Assembly: GCA_947373185.1 (NCBI GenBank)
Contig: CANBWP010000002.1
Span: forward strand, 124,001 to 188,000
Origin: Comamonadaceae bacterium
Lineage (GTDB): Bacteria > Pseudomonadota > Gammaproteobacteria > Burkholderiales > Burkholderiaceae_C
DNA length: 64,000 nucleotides
Direction of reading: 5' to 3'
The notes under the pieces are model-generated. The model was not told where the DNA came from and did not search any database. It was given only the letters and a program-made list of their open reading frames with translations. Both the position numbers and the translations under genes were made by a program. This document shows positions 20,246 through 29,748 of the stretch, in pieces (position 1 is the stretch's first letter; each line of letters opens with the position of its first letter).

Positions 20246-22228
20246 ATGGCTACTACTACCTCTGCAAACTCATCTCCCGAATATGGCGAAGGCTCGATTC
20301 GAGTCCTGAAAGGCTTAGAGCCCGTCAAACAACGCCCGGGCATGTACACCCGCACCGACAACCCCTTGCACGTGATTCAAGAGGTGCTTGACAACGCGGC
20401 AGACGAAGCGCTGGCGGGCCACGGTAAAAAGATCAAAGTCGCTTTGCATGCCGATGGCTCGGTCAGCATTGAAGACGATGGTCGCGGCATTCCCTTTGGC
20501 TTGCACCCAGAAGAAAAAGCACCCGTGATTGAATTGGTCTTCACGCGTTTGCATGCTGGCGGCAAGTTTGACAAGGGCAAGGGCGGCGCCTACAGTTTCT
20601 CAGGGGGCTTGCATGGCGTGGGTGTGAGTGTCACCAATGCCTTGGCCAAACGCCTTGAGGCAAGCAGCTACCGAGAGGGCCAAGTGGCCACGCTGGCGTT
20701 TTCAGGTGGCGATGTGGTCGAAGCTTTGGTCACGCGCAAAGCGGGCGAAGGCGATCGCAAACAAGGCACCACAGTGCGGGTCTGGCCTGATGCCAAATAT
20801 TTTGAATCCAGTGCCTTGCCCATGGCCGAGCTCACGCACTTGCTGCGCAGCAAAGCGGTGCTCATGCCAGGCGTCACGGTTACTTTGTTCAACGAAAAAA
20901 CCAAAGACACTCAAACCTGGCAATACAAAGCGGGCTTGCGTGACTACCTCATGCAAACCTTGAATGGTGACCCCGTCATTCCCTTGTTTGAAGGTGAAGG
21001 ATTTGCCGATGGCAACAACGACAGCTTTGCTGAAGGCGAAGGTGCAAGTTGGGCGGTGGCTTTCACGGAAGACGGTCAGCCTGTGCGCGAGAGCTATGTC
21101 AACCTCATTCCCACCAGCGCTGGCGGCACGCACGACAGCGGCTTACGCGATGGCTTGTTCACTGCTGTGAAAAGTTTCATTGAACTGCACAGTTTGTTGC
21201 CCAAGGGCGTCAAGCTCATGCCAGAAGACGTGTTTGCGCGCGCCAGTTTTGTGTTGTCGGCCAAAGTGCTCGACCCCCAATTCCAAGGGCAAATCAAAGA
21301 GCGCTTGAACTCCCGCGATGCTGTTCGATTGGTGTCCAGTTTTGTGCGTCCCAGCTTAGAGTTGTGGCTCAACGAACACGTCGAGTACGGCAAGAAATTG
21401 GCCGAGCTGGCCATCAAGGCCGCACAGCATCGTCAAAAGGCAGGTCAAAAAGTTGAGAAGCGAAAGAGCTCGGGCGTGGCTGTGCTGCCAGGCAAACTGA
21501 CCGATTGCGAAAGCAAAGACATTGCGCACAACGAAGTGTTTCTGGTCGAGGGCGATTCGGCGGGCGGTAGCGCCAAGATGGGCCGTAACAAAGAGTGCCA
21601 GGCCATTCTGCCGCTGCGTGGCAAGGTTTTGAACACTTGGGAAGTCGATCGCGATCGTTTGTTTGCCAACAACGAAATTCACGACATTTCGGTGGCGATT
21701 GGTGTCGATCCGCACGGCCCCAACGACACGCCCGATTTGACAGGTTTGCGCTACGGCAAGATTTGCATTCTGAGCGACGCCGACGTGGACGGCTCGCACA
21801 TTCAAGTCTTGCTGCTCACTTTGTTTTTCCGTCACTTTCCCAAGCTGATTGAAACCGGGAACGTGTTTGTCGCGCGCCCCCCGTTGTTCCGTGTGGATGC
21901 ACCGGCGCGTGGCAAAAAACCAGCGGCCAAAATGTACGCCCTCGATGAGGGTGAATTGCAAAGTATTTTGGACAAGCTGCGCAAAGATGGCGTGCGCGAA
22001 GGTGCATGGAGCATCAGCCGCTTCAAAGGCTTGGGCGAGATGAGTGCTGAGCAGTTGTGGGAAACCACCCTCAATCCTGACACCCGCCGTTTGTTGCCCG
22101 TACAACTGGGGACTTTGGATTTTGCACAAACTGAAAGTTTGATCACGCAGTTGATGGGCAAAGGTGAAGCCGCTGCCCGCCGCGAGCTCATGGAGTTGCA
22201 CGGCGATGACATCGAAGTGGACATTTAA
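20246..22228 (+). CDS. parE: DNA topoisomerase IV subunit B
   Basis: ATPase subunit of topoisomerase IV, which decatenates replicated chromosomes. 660 residues from the ATG at 20246. GHKL ATPase motifs: [21 protein letters not shown] and [14 protein letters not shown], with the transducer QTK-like Lys region after. The TOPRIM domain has [23 protein letters not shown] and the metal-binding DADVDGSHI. The C-terminal [18 protein letters not shown] binds ParC. Two bases separate it from parC. ParE rather than GyrB is inferred from the adjacent parC and the short (about 660 residue) form lacking the GyrB insert. Confidence 0.95.
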   Translation: MATTTSANSSPEYGEGSIRVLKGLEPVKQRPGMYTRTDNPLHVIQEVLDNAADEALAGHGKKIKVALHADGSVSIEDDGRGIPFGLHPEEKAPVIELVFTRLHAGGKFDKGKGGAYSFSGGLHGVGVSVTNALAKRLEASSYREGQVATLAFSGGDVVEALVTRKAGEGDRKQGTTVRVWPDAKYFESSALPMAELTHLLRSKAVLMPGVTVTLFNEKTKDTQTWQYKAGLRDYLMQTLNGDPVIPLFEGEGFADGNNDSFAEGEGASWAVAFTEDGQPVRESYVNLIPTSAGGTHDSGLRDGLFTAVKSFIELHSLLPKGVKLMPEDVFARASFVLSAKVLDPQFQGQIKERLNSRDAVRLVSSFVRPSLELWLNEHVEYGKKLAELAIKAAQHRQKAGQKVEKRKSSGVAVLPGKLTDCESKDIAHNEVFLVEGDSAGGSAKMGRNKECQAILPLRGKVLNTWEVDRDRLFANNEIHDISVAIGVDPHGPNDTPDLTGLRYGKICILSDADVDGSHIQVLLLTLFFRHFPKLIETGNVFVARPPLFRVDAPARGKKPAAKMYALDEGELQSILDKLRKDGVREGAWSISRFKGLGEMSAEQLWETTLNPDTRRLLPVQLGTLDFAQTESLITQLMGKGEAAARRELMELHGDDIEVDI

Positions 22229-22230
22229 TC

Positions 22231-24600
22231 ATGAACGACCAACCCACCTTAGACCTTCAAAACAGCGAGTCTGATGACTCGCTGAATTTGGCCACCTATG
22301 CCCAGCGCGCCTACCTTGAATATGCCTTGAGCGTGGTCAAAGGCCGTGCACTGCCCGATGTGTGCGATGGTCAAAAACCAGTGCAGCGCCGCATTTTGTA
22401 TTCCATGTCCCGAATGGGCTTGGGCTTCTCGGGTGCCACGGGTGCCAAGCCCGTTAAAAGCGCTCGCGTGGTGGGCGATGTGTTGGGCCGTTTTCACCCC
22501 CACGGCGACCAAGCGGCCTACGACGCACTGGTGCGCATGGCGCAAGACTTTAGCCAGCGCTACCCCCTGATTGATGGCCAAGGCAACTTTGGCAGTCGTG
22601 ACGGCGATGGTGCCGCGGCCATGCGATATACAGAGGCGCGCCTCTCCAAAATCACCACCTTGTTGTTGGACGAAATTGACCAAGGTACAGTGGATTTCAT
22701 TCCCAACTACGATGGCTCCACAGAAGAGCCGCGTCAGCTGCCCGCCCGTTTGCCTTTTGTGTTGATGAACGGTGCCAGCGGCATTGCCGTGGGTTTGGCC
22801 ACTGAAATTCCAAGCCACAATTTGCGCGAAGTGGCCGATGCGTGTGTGGCCCTCCTCAAATCCCCCAAGCTCACTGACGAGGAATTGTTCGCACTCATTC
22901 CGGGGCCCGACTATCCTGGCGGTGGTCAGATCATCAGCCCGGCCTCCGACATCGCTGATGCGTATCGGACAGGCCGTGGCTCACTGAAGGTGCGCGCACG
23001 TTGGAAAATTGAAGAACTGGCGCGCGGTCAGTGGCAATTGGTGGTCACAGAACTGCCCATTGGCGTCAGCTCCCAAAAAGTCTTGGAAGAAATTGAAGAG
23101 CTCACCAATCCCAAAGTGAAGGCCGGCAAGAAGGCCCTGAGTGCAGACCAAATGCAACTCAAGGCCAGCATCTTGTCGGTGCTCGATGTGGTGCGCGATG
23201 AGTCCAGCAAAGACGCGGCAGTGCGCTTGGTGTTTGAGCCGAAAACCAGCCGCATTGAACAGCAAGAACTCATCACCGCCTTGTTGGCGCACACCAGCTT
23301 GGAAACTTCCTCGCCCATCAACATGACGTCGGTGGGCATCGAGGGCAAGCCCGTGCAAAAGTCATTGCGTCAAATGATTTTCGAGTGGATTACCTTCCGC
23401 CAACAAACCATTGTTCGCAGGTCCGAGCACCGCTTGAGCAAGGTGATGGACCGCATTCACATTTTGGAAGGCCGTCAGTTGGTGTTGCTCAACATCGACG
23501 AGGTGATTGCCATCATTCGCCAAAGCGACGAGCCCAAGCAGGCTTTGATGGCGCGCTTCAAACTCAGCGAGCGTCAAGCCGAAGACATTCTTGAAATTCG
23601 TCTGCGTCAATTGGCCCGTTTAGAGGGTATCAAGATTGAGCAGGAGCTCAAAGAGTTGCGCACAGAGCAAACCCAACTTGAAGAAATTTTGGCCAACCCT
23701 GCATCGCTCAAACGCTTGATGGTCAAAGAGATTGAGCAAGACGCCAAAACATTTGCCGACCCACGCCGCACACTCATTCAAGAGGAAAAGAAGGCTGTGG
23801 CCGAAGTGAAGGTGGTCGACGAGCCCGTGACGGTGGTGGTGTCACAAAAAGGTTGGGTGCGTGCGCGTCAAGGCCATGGCCACGATGCCAGCAGCTTTGC
23901 ATTCAAAGCTGGCGATGGTTTGTATGGCACCTTTGAATGCCGCACCGTGGACACCTTGTTGGCGTTTGGCACCGCGCAAAAGGGCAGCGGCCGGGTCTAC
24001 TCGGTGCCCGTGGCCGCATTGCCAGGCGCGCGCGGTGATGGTCAACCCATCACCACTTTGATTGAGTTAGAAACGGGTACGCAAGTCGCTCATTTCTTTG
24101 CGGGACCTGCCCATGCCACTTTGCTGCTGTCGAGTTCAGGCGGCTATGGCTTCATGGCAACCGTAGAGAGCATGGTGTCTCGTCAAAAAGGCGGCAAGTC
24201 GTTCCTCACCGTGGGGGAGGGCGAATCTGTGTGTGCGCCATCGCATGTGTCGGGCTCGAATGCCACACCGCCTGCCGGTGGCGTGGCCATGTTGCCGGCA
24301 ACCCATGTGGCCTGTGCATCGACTGGTGGCCGTATTCTCACATTTGAAATCAGCGAACTGAAGCTGATGGAAAAGGGCGGACGCGGCTTGATGCTGCTGG
24401 ATCTGGAAGCCAAGGACACATTGGCTGGTGCAGCGGCCTACACCCGCAGCGTGAAGCTGGTGGGCATTGGCCGTGGTGGCAAAGACCGCGAAGAAACTTT
24501 GGAAATTCGGAGCTTGAACAATGCCCGCGCAGCCCGCGCTCGCAAAGGCAAAGCGGCCGATCTGGGTTTCAAGCCGACCCACATTAGCCGTGTCGAGTAA
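22231..24600 (+). CDS. parC: DNA topoisomerase IV subunit A
   Basis: Breakage-rejoining subunit of topoisomerase IV, 789 residues. Catalytic Tyr133 lies in [12 protein letters not shown]. The winged-helix and tower regions and a coiled-coil dimerisation arm (about residues 385-500) follow. The C-terminal beta-pinwheel domain (from about residue 530) shows degenerate blades, as expected for ParC rather than GyrA. At the position of E. coli ParC Ser80 there is Gln94 ([10 protein letters not shown]), with Asp98 at the Glu84 position. It follows parE by two bases and ends before a stable hairpin. Confidence 0.95.
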   Translation: MNDQPTLDLQNSESDDSLNLATYAQRAYLEYALSVVKGRALPDVCDGQKPVQRRILYSMSRMGLGFSGATGAKPVKSARVVGDVLGRFHPHGDQAAYDALVRMAQDFSQRYPLIDGQGNFGSRDGDGAAAMRYTEARLSKITTLLLDEIDQGTVDFIPNYDGSTEEPRQLPARLPFVLMNGASGIAVGLATEIPSHNLREVADACVALLKSPKLTDEELFALIPGPDYPGGGQIISPASDIADAYRTGRGSLKVRARWKIEELARGQWQLVVTELPIGVSSQKVLEEIEELTNPKVKAGKKALSADQMQLKASILSVLDVVRDESSKDAAVRLVFEPKTSRIEQQELITALLAHTSLETSSPINMTSVGIEGKPVQKSLRQMIFEWITFRQQTIVRRSEHRLSKVMDRIHILEGRQLVLLNIDEVIAIIRQSDEPKQALMARFKLSERQAEDILEIRLRQLARLEGIKIEQELKELRTEQTQLEEILANPASLKRLMVKEIEQDAKTFADPRRTLIQEEKKAVAEVKVVDEPVTVVVSQKGWVRARQGHGHDASSFAFKAGDGLYGTFECRTVDTLLAFGTAQKGSGRVYSVPVAALPGARGDGQPITTLIELETGTQVAHFFAGPAHATLLLSSSGGYGFMATVESMVSRQKGGKSFLTVGEGESVCAPSHVSGSNATPPAGGVAMLPATHVACASTGGRILTFEISELKLMEKGGRGLMLLDLEAKDTLAGAAAYTRSVKLVGIGRGGKDREETLEIRSLNNARAARARKGKAADLGFKPTHISRVE

Positions 24601-24601
24601 G

Positions 24602-24634
24602 GTCTGCTCAGGCAACAGGTGTTGCCTGGCAGAC
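24602..24634. terminator. 3' hairpin between parC and the response regulator gene
   Basis: GTCTGC / GCAGAC outer stem enclosing AGGCAAC / GTTGCCT inner stem and a four-base loop, two bases after the parC stop. There is no T-run on either side, so it is more likely a 3'-end stabilising structure, or a helper of Rho-dependent ending, than an intrinsic terminator. It lies between convergent genes and could serve both. Confidence 0.55.
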
Positions 24635-24665
24635 ATTCAAGGCCGCAGCCACTCAAGGCAGGGCC

Positions 24666-25355
24666 TCAGTGTTTCGGGGCAAAGTGCATGCGCGGCACAA
24701 ACTGATAGGTTGAGCGCCAGCAAGTGGCCAGCAACTCCTCAGGGCCGTGTCGGTGCGTCAATTTTTTGCGCAAGCGCGACACGCAGACCTGCAATCGTTT
24801 GTTGTTGTAAAAATCGGAGAGGCCCCAGATGGCCATCTCTAAGGCGTCACTTCGAAGCGCTTGTTCGGGCGCCATCGCCAATTGAGTGAGCAGTACCGTT
24901 TCCATGGCGGTTAAGCCAATGGCGTTGTTGGCCGGCCCAGTCAGCAATGCCCTGACAGGATCGATGGTCCAAGCCGATTGAAGTGTTCTGGGGAGCCTGG
25001 CTGCCAGGCGCTGAATGATGGCAATCAATTCGGTGGGGTGAAATGGTTTGCTGATACAGACATCGGCGCCGGCTGCGATGGCGGCAATCCGCTCCTGGGG
25101 TTCTGCCGCAGGTGAAATCATGACCACCCGCAGTTCGGGGTGCTTGGCCAACTGACCGGCCATGGTCAGGCATTGCTCGCCCAAGGTGGCCGCATCCAAG
25201 ATCACGACGTCAAACGCGGTTTGTTTGTTCTGCGCGGTGAGGTCTTCTGGATGCTCGCAATGATGGGCCTGTATGCCTGCGCTGTGGAGGTGCGAGAGCA
25301 AATGCTCCGCCAATTGTGGGTCTTGTTCAACAAAGCTGACGCAAAGTGGTTTCAT
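24666..25355 (-). CDS. OmpR/PhoB-like response regulator (orphan)
   Basis: A 229-residue two-domain regulator. The receiver domain (1-120) keeps the acidic pair (E10, D12), the phosphorylation site D54 (DVVILDAA), S81 and K103 (CISKPFHP), so it should be phosphorylatable. The C-terminal domain (about 130-220) looks like an OmpR winged helix (LTAMETVLLTQLAM, VCVSRLRKKL). The segment before it is atypical. No histidine kinase gene lies within the window. Upstream is the most AT-rich gap of the window, with an inverted repeat that may be its own operator. Target genes unknown. Confidence 0.85.
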   Translation of the reverse strand: MKPLCVSFVEQDPQLAEHLLSHLHSAGIQAHHCEHPEDLTAQNKQTAFDVVILDAATLGEQCLTMAGQLAKHPELRVVMISPAAEPQERIAAIAAGADVCISKPFHPTELIAIIQRLAARLPRTLQSAWTIDPVRALLTGPANNAIGLTAMETVLLTQLAMAPEQALRSDALEMAIWGLSDFYNNKRLQVCVSRLRKKLTHRHGPEELLATCWRSTYQFVPRMHFAPKH

Positions 25356-25409
25356 GGCGGATGTCCCTGTTTAATGTTAACTTAAGAATTCATCCTAATT
25401 CTTTTTGTA

Positions 25410-25424
25410 TACATTAATGATGTA
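25410..25424. promoter_or_regulatory. short inverted repeat upstream of the response regulator
   Basis: TACAT-taatg-ATGTA, 55 bases upstream of the regulator ATG, in an AT-rich stretch that also contains TATACA on the minus strand. It is a candidate autoregulatory or promoter-proximal site. The 245-base gap 25356-25600 holds no ORF or RNA gene that I can recognise. Confidence 0.35.
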
Positions 25425-25559
25425 CTTGTAACTAATAATTCCACAAAAAAGCACACTTTTTCAACTTTTAACTGATATTTCTCCTCTGAAAAGACTGTTT
25501 TTTGCATTGCCTTGCCACGGACTTGCAAAACAATCCAATGTGGCAAATTTGATGAAATT

Positions 25560-25581
25560 GGAATGAAATTGTATTCATTCC
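25560..25581 (-). terminator. inverted repeat after the ridA-like gene
   Basis: Perfect 8-base arms GGAATGAA / TTCATTCC with a six-base loop, 20 bases past the ridA-like stop. The stem is AT-rich and only AATTTCATC follows on the minus strand, so termination is a weak inference. It could equally be an operator. Confidence 0.4.
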
Positions 25582-25600
25582 TGCTGGATCTGAGGCTGCG

Positions 25601-26062
25601 TCAGCCGATTTCTGCGATGAGTTCGATCTCAACACAAGCCCCCATGGGCAATTGCGCCACACCAAAGGCGCTGCGGGCATGAACCCCTTTGTCGCCCAGC
25701 ACTTGGCCCAAAAGTTCACTGCAACCATTGGTCACAAGGTGTTGATCGGTGAAGCTGGATGTGGAGTTCACCAGGCTCATCACTTTGACAATGCGTGTGA
25801 CCTTGTTCAGATCGCCCACGGCGGCATGCAAAGTGCCCAACAAATCAATCGCGACTGCGCGCGCCGCGGCTTGTGCTTCTGTGACGTCCATGTTGAGGCC
25901 CAACTGTCCGACCCAAACTTTGCCATCTTTTTTGGCGATGTGGCCGCTGAGGAAGACCAAGTTGCCCGTTTTGACAAAGGGCACATAGGCGGCAGCAGGT
26001 GTGGCCACAGGGGGCAAGGTGATTTGGAGAGCTTCAAGGCGTTGGTAGATGGACATGGTCAT
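25601..26062 (-). CDS. RidA-family (YjgF/YER057c/UK114) protein
   Basis: A protein of about 153 residues in the RidA superfamily. Classical RidA hydrolyses reactive enamine/imine intermediates, but many subgroups have unknown roles. Visible features are the N-terminal strand region (YVPFVKTGNLVFLSGHIAKK), NMDVTEAQAAARAVAIDLLG and the C-terminal RSAFGVAQLPMGACVEIELIA. The arginine that binds the substrate carboxylate is present in HARSAFGVAQL. Start may be 26062 or 26056 (MTM or MSI); the 26110 track start would overlap the transglutaminase gene. It lies 25 bases downstream of that gene on the same strand, so it is the last gene of the ATP-grasp/transglutaminase run. Confidence 0.85.
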   Translation of the reverse strand: MTMSIYQRLEALQITLPPVATPAAAYVPFVKTGNLVFLSGHIAKKDGKVWVGQLGLNMDVTEAQAAARAVAIDLLGTLHAAVGDLNKVTRIVKVMSLVNSTSSFTDQHLVTNGCSELLGQVLGDKGVHARSAFGVAQLPMGACVEIELIAEIG

Positions 26063-26087
26063 GGCTCGGTTGATTGATTGGAACTGT

Positions 26088-27044
26088 TCAAAGGGGTTCG
26101 ACAGTGACATTCACTTCGAGGGTGTGATGTGTGCCGCCTTGCAGCACGCCTCTTAAAGGTGAGACATCTGCAAAATCGCGTCCCACCGCCAAGCGCACGT
26201 AGTCGGGTCCTGGGCTGGACCAGCCATCACGGTTGTTGGTGGGATCGAAATCGTACCAATATTCTGGTGGTGTGGACGCAGCCGCAGAAGCGGTTGGGTT
26301 TACAGCAGAGGTCAACGCATGGGGTATTTTGAGAGACACCCATGCATGTGATGCGTCGCTGCCAATCAAGCGTGCTTGGCCAGGTGGCGGTTCAGTCAGC
26401 AAATAGCCACTGACATAGCGAGCCGCCAAACCCAAGCTTCTCAAACAAGCCAACATGACATGCGCAAAATCTTGGCAGACGCCCTTTTTGTCCCCCAACA
26501 CTTTGAGCGCTGGCGTGCTGATGTCCGTGCTGAAAGATTCGTAGGTGAAATCGGCGTGAATGCGTTGCATCAAATGCCGAGCAGCTTCGATCAAATTTCT
26601 GCCCGGTGTGAAACTGCTTTGCGCGTAAAGGGCAAATGCCAAGTCAATCGGTGCATGGTGCGAGCCGTAGGCAAAGCCTGTCGCTTCATCGCTGGCTTGC
26701 CCTGCACGGTATTGGTAGGCCGTTTTGGCATGTTCCCAACTGATGTCTTGCGCCCATTGATTCCGTTGCAGCAAGGTCCGCGCTTCAAGCGCATAGGTGG
26801 ACACTTCGCTTTGTGCACGCACTGTCAAGGTGTTGTGTGGTGAGCTGAGTGACCAATAAGCGCGGTGATTGCCGTAGGCGTCGATGTTCAGACTGATTTT
26901 GGAGGCCTCTGGGTCGGTGCTGAAGGTATGCCGCTCGCAGCTTTGGCAGGGTGTGTCAGGGGGCATCAAATGCGCCACATGCTGTGCTGTTTCAACCGTC
27001 GGGGTGTAACGGTAAAGGGTCTCGTGGGTGATGCGCAGTTTCAT
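26088..27044 (-). CDS. transglutaminase-like protein (short form)
   Basis: A 318-residue protein with an N-terminal bacterial transglutaminase-like domain (MKLRITHETLYRYTPTVE) and a papain-like core. The catalytic triad is visible: C190 (GVCQDFAH), the His in SHAWVSL and the Asp in WYDFDPTNN. Such proteins act as proteases or amide-bond hydrolases/transferases and commonly neighbour circularly permuted ATP-grasp and alpha-E genes. The start at 27044 was chosen for the family N-terminus; the longer ORF overlaps the fusion gene. It lies 10 bases downstream of the ATP-grasp/alpha-E fusion. The physiological substrate is unknown. Confidence 0.87.
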   Translation of the reverse strand: MKLRITHETLYRYTPTVETAQHVAHLMPPDTPCQSCERHTFSTDPEASKISLNIDAYGNHRAYWSLSSPHNTLTVRAQSEVSTYALEARTLLQRNQWAQDISWEHAKTAYQYRAGQASDEATGFAYGSHHAPIDLAFALYAQSSFTPGRNLIEAARHLMQRIHADFTYESFSTDISTPALKVLGDKKGVCQDFAHVMLACLRSLGLAARYVSGYLLTEPPPGQARLIGSDASHAWVSLKIPHALTSAVNPTASAAASTPPEYWYDFDPTNNRDGWSSPGPDYVRLAVGRDFADVSPLRGVLQGGTHHTLEVNVTVEPL

Positions 27045-27054
27045 GCTCAAGTCC

Positions 27055-29730
27055 TCAGGAGGCGCCCACGCTTTGCTGCGACTCGCCGCTGTGCGAGAAG
27101 AACAAGCCGTTGAGTTGGTCAGACACTGAGCGCGCCGTGCGACGGCAGTCACCCAACAATTGAATGAGTGCTTGCGAGTGTTGCATGCCGTCTGGCGACA
27201 GCGTGGCCAAGTCCAAAGCGGAAAGCACAGGGACTTGTTCAGACAGTGATTGAGTGGCGCCGTTGGCCAAATGACCCATGCGGGCCAATCGACCTCTCAA
27301 TGTTTGCGCCACCCAACCGAGTGCGCGAGGGTTGTCGGTGTGCGTCAGCAAGAGTTCTAGAAGCGCTCCCAAGGTTCTGCTTTGTTGGTATTGCGCATGA
27401 AACGAAATGGTGCTGTCAAACAAAGCCAGCACGGCATCAAAGCCTGCTTGGGTGTGAAGGCACTGCGACTCAAGAGCGCACGTGAGTGCATGTGCCAAAA
27501 AATCTAGCCGCTCAATGTGTCGTCCAATGGACAGCAAACGCCAGCCATCGTCGCGTGTCATGCGGTCCGTTTGTGCGCCCGTCAGGGCCGCCATCAATTG
27601 GCTGGTTCGTTTCAACAGTTGTTGTGCCCACACGCTGCTGGCCACCGGGGCATCGTTTTGTGCCGGTTGAAAGAATGCGTTTTCTGTTTGCTCAATGAGT
27701 GACCAGTGTTCCGGCGAGAGTCGCTCGCGCACAGCGGCGGCAGCCAGCTTGATGGCGCGCAAGTTGTAGCCAACACCCGTGGTGTGTTGGGTGTCCCAAA
27801 AACCGGCAATCAGGGAGCGCTCAAAAACGCGCCGCGATTGCTGTGCTTGTGGCACGCCGGGTGCCACCAAACCATGGCTGACACACAGGGTGCTGAGCCA
27901 CGTCATCAAGGGCAAACTGTGCTGTGCTTCGCTGTTCAAGCTCTCTAAAGTCAAGCGCGACAAGCGCAAGGTATTTTCTGTGCGCTCTGAATAGCGGCCC
28001 ATCCAAAATAAATTCTCTGCTGCACGGCTGGTGACCATGCGATGACGCTGCGGACTGGCCACGAACACGGCTTCTGGTGTGACCGTCTTTGTTTGAGCCG
28101 GACTGGGCTGTCCGATCACCCAGACATCGGCACTGCTGCCACCTTGCTGCATCGAAGCAATGCCCTTGCTGGTGCCCAATCGCGCCAAGCCACCCGGCAA
28201 GACTTGCCAGCCACCAGATTCGTTGGCCAACACAAAGACACGCAAGATGACCGGGCGTACGGGCATGTCCTTGAGGTTGGCAAATGTGGGGGTGTGCGAA
28301 AGGGGTAAAAAGCCTTGCACTGTGTGTGCTTCAGGATCACTCTGAATCCGTGCACGCCATTCATCCAAACCGCGCCAATCTAGGGTGTGGCCCATGATGG
28401 GTTCAAAGCTGCGACGGCCAGGGGTGTAGGGATAAGTGGGTTTGATAACGCAATCTTGCAAGCGCGGCAAGGCATCATGCATGGCGGCGGGCTCGCCACA
28501 CCACCAACTTGGTATGGCGGGCAAGAGCAACTCTTCTTTCAAAAGCGCTTGCGATAAATTGGGCAAGAAACCCAACAAGGCATTGGACTCCAGAAAACCA
28601 GAGCCGGGTGTGTTGGCCACCAACACATTGCCAGCGCGAACCGCTTGCAACAAACCTGGTACACCCAGTGTGGATTCAGCCCGCAACTCTAAGGGGTCCA
28701 GCCAATCGTCGTCTACGCGCTTGAGCAAACCATGCACCGGTTTCAAGCCTTCCAAGGTTTTGAGGTACAGCTTTTCATCGCGAACCAACAAGTCATTGCC
28801 TTGCACCAGGGACAAGCCCAAATAGCGGGCCAAATAGGCTTGCTCAAAATAAGTTTCGTTGTAGGGGCCAGGCGTCAAGAGCGCGATGTGCGCCTGCATG
28901 CCGGCTGAAGTGCGCAGTTTGAGGGCATTGACAAACGAACGGTAAGACTCTGCCAAGCCTCTGACAGGCATGGCTTCAAAGGCCCGAGAGAATTGGTTGG
29001 AAATGATTTGCCGGTTTTCCAGCAAATAGCCTAAGCCGGATGGCGCTTGGGTTCTCTGCGACAACAGCCACCAACAGCCATCAGGGCCTTTGACCAGATC
29101 GAAGGCGGCCAAATTCAGATGTCGGCCGCCCACGGGTGTACTGCCTTGCATGGCTTGCAAATAGCCCGCATGACCTTGCACCAAGGCATAGGGCAGGGCA
29201 CCTTGCTGCAGCAAGTGCTGCATGCCGTACACATCGGACATGATGCCTTCCAGCAAGCGCATGCGCTGAATCACACCGACTTCAATTTGTTGCCAATCTT
29301 GCGTGGACAAGATCACAGGCAGCAGGTCCAAGGCCCATGGTCGTTGGGGTTGATCGGCATTGGCATAGACGTTGTACGTCATGCCGTTGTCGCGAACTTG
29401 GCGCACCATGGCCTCGTGCCTGGCAGGCAAACTTTGCATACCCTGTTTGCCCAAGTGCGCTAAAAATTCAGCCCAGTGCGGTGTCACTTGCGTGGCTTGG
29501 CTCACCGCACCAAAAATCGAATCGGTGCTTTCGCCTGGCGTGGCAGAGACACCACCGCGCATTTCATCCCAATGGCCTTTCGGCGCAAATTCGACCGTGC
29601 GCAAAATGGCGCGCACAGCGTCTGCTGAGTCTGACTTGTTGGCGTCGTTCAGCGCGTTAGGCAAGCCAGGCTCAGTGCGGGTCTGCGACTGAAATTGCGA
29701 CTGCGACGAAGAGGTGTTGTTAATTTCCAC
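27055..29730 (-). CDS. circularly permuted ATP-grasp / alpha-E fusion protein
   Basis: An 891-residue fusion. Residues about 80-560 are a circularly permuted ATP-grasp domain (type 2; DUF404/DUF407 region), with GPYNETYFEQAYLARYLG, LVQGNDLLVRD and KRVDDDWLDPLEL. Residues about 565-880 are an alpha-E helical domain (ENLFWMGRYSERTENTLRL). Iyer and colleagues (2009, amidoligase survey) predicted that these proteins ligate amino acids or peptides. The two parts are homologous to the separate genes at 35874 and 37336. The start codon appears to be GTG, and the first 57 residues look non-conserved, so the start is uncertain. It follows the large transglutaminase gene by 18 bases. Confidence 0.88.
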   Translation of the reverse strand: MEINNTSSSQSQFQSQTRTEPGLPNALNDANKSDSADAVRAILRTVEFAPKGHWDEMRGGVSATPGESTDSIFGAVSQATQVTPHWAEFLAHLGKQGMQSLPARHEAMVRQVRDNGMTYNVYANADQPQRPWALDLLPVILSTQDWQQIEVGVIQRMRLLEGIMSDVYGMQHLLQQGALPYALVQGHAGYLQAMQGSTPVGGRHLNLAAFDLVKGPDGCWWLLSQRTQAPSGLGYLLENRQIISNQFSRAFEAMPVRGLAESYRSFVNALKLRTSAGMQAHIALLTPGPYNETYFEQAYLARYLGLSLVQGNDLLVRDEKLYLKTLEGLKPVHGLLKRVDDDWLDPLELRAESTLGVPGLLQAVRAGNVLVANTPGSGFLESNALLGFLPNLSQALLKEELLLPAIPSWWCGEPAAMHDALPRLQDCVIKPTYPYTPGRRSFEPIMGHTLDWRGLDEWRARIQSDPEAHTVQGFLPLSHTPTFANLKDMPVRPVILRVFVLANESGGWQVLPGGLARLGTSKGIASMQQGGSSADVWVIGQPSPAQTKTVTPEAVFVASPQRHRMVTSRAAENLFWMGRYSERTENTLRLSRLTLESLNSEAQHSLPLMTWLSTLCVSHGLVAPGVPQAQQSRRVFERSLIAGFWDTQHTTGVGYNLRAIKLAAAAVRERLSPEHWSLIEQTENAFFQPAQNDAPVASSVWAQQLLKRTSQLMAALTGAQTDRMTRDDGWRLLSIGRHIERLDFLAHALTCALESQCLHTQAGFDAVLALFDSTISFHAQYQQSRTLGALLELLLTHTDNPRALGWVAQTLRGRLARMGHLANGATQSLSEQVPVLSALDLATLSPDGMQHSQALIQLLGDCRRTARSVSDQLNGLFFSHSGESQQSVGAS

Positions 29731-29748
29731 AATGCATGAATTGTCGCC

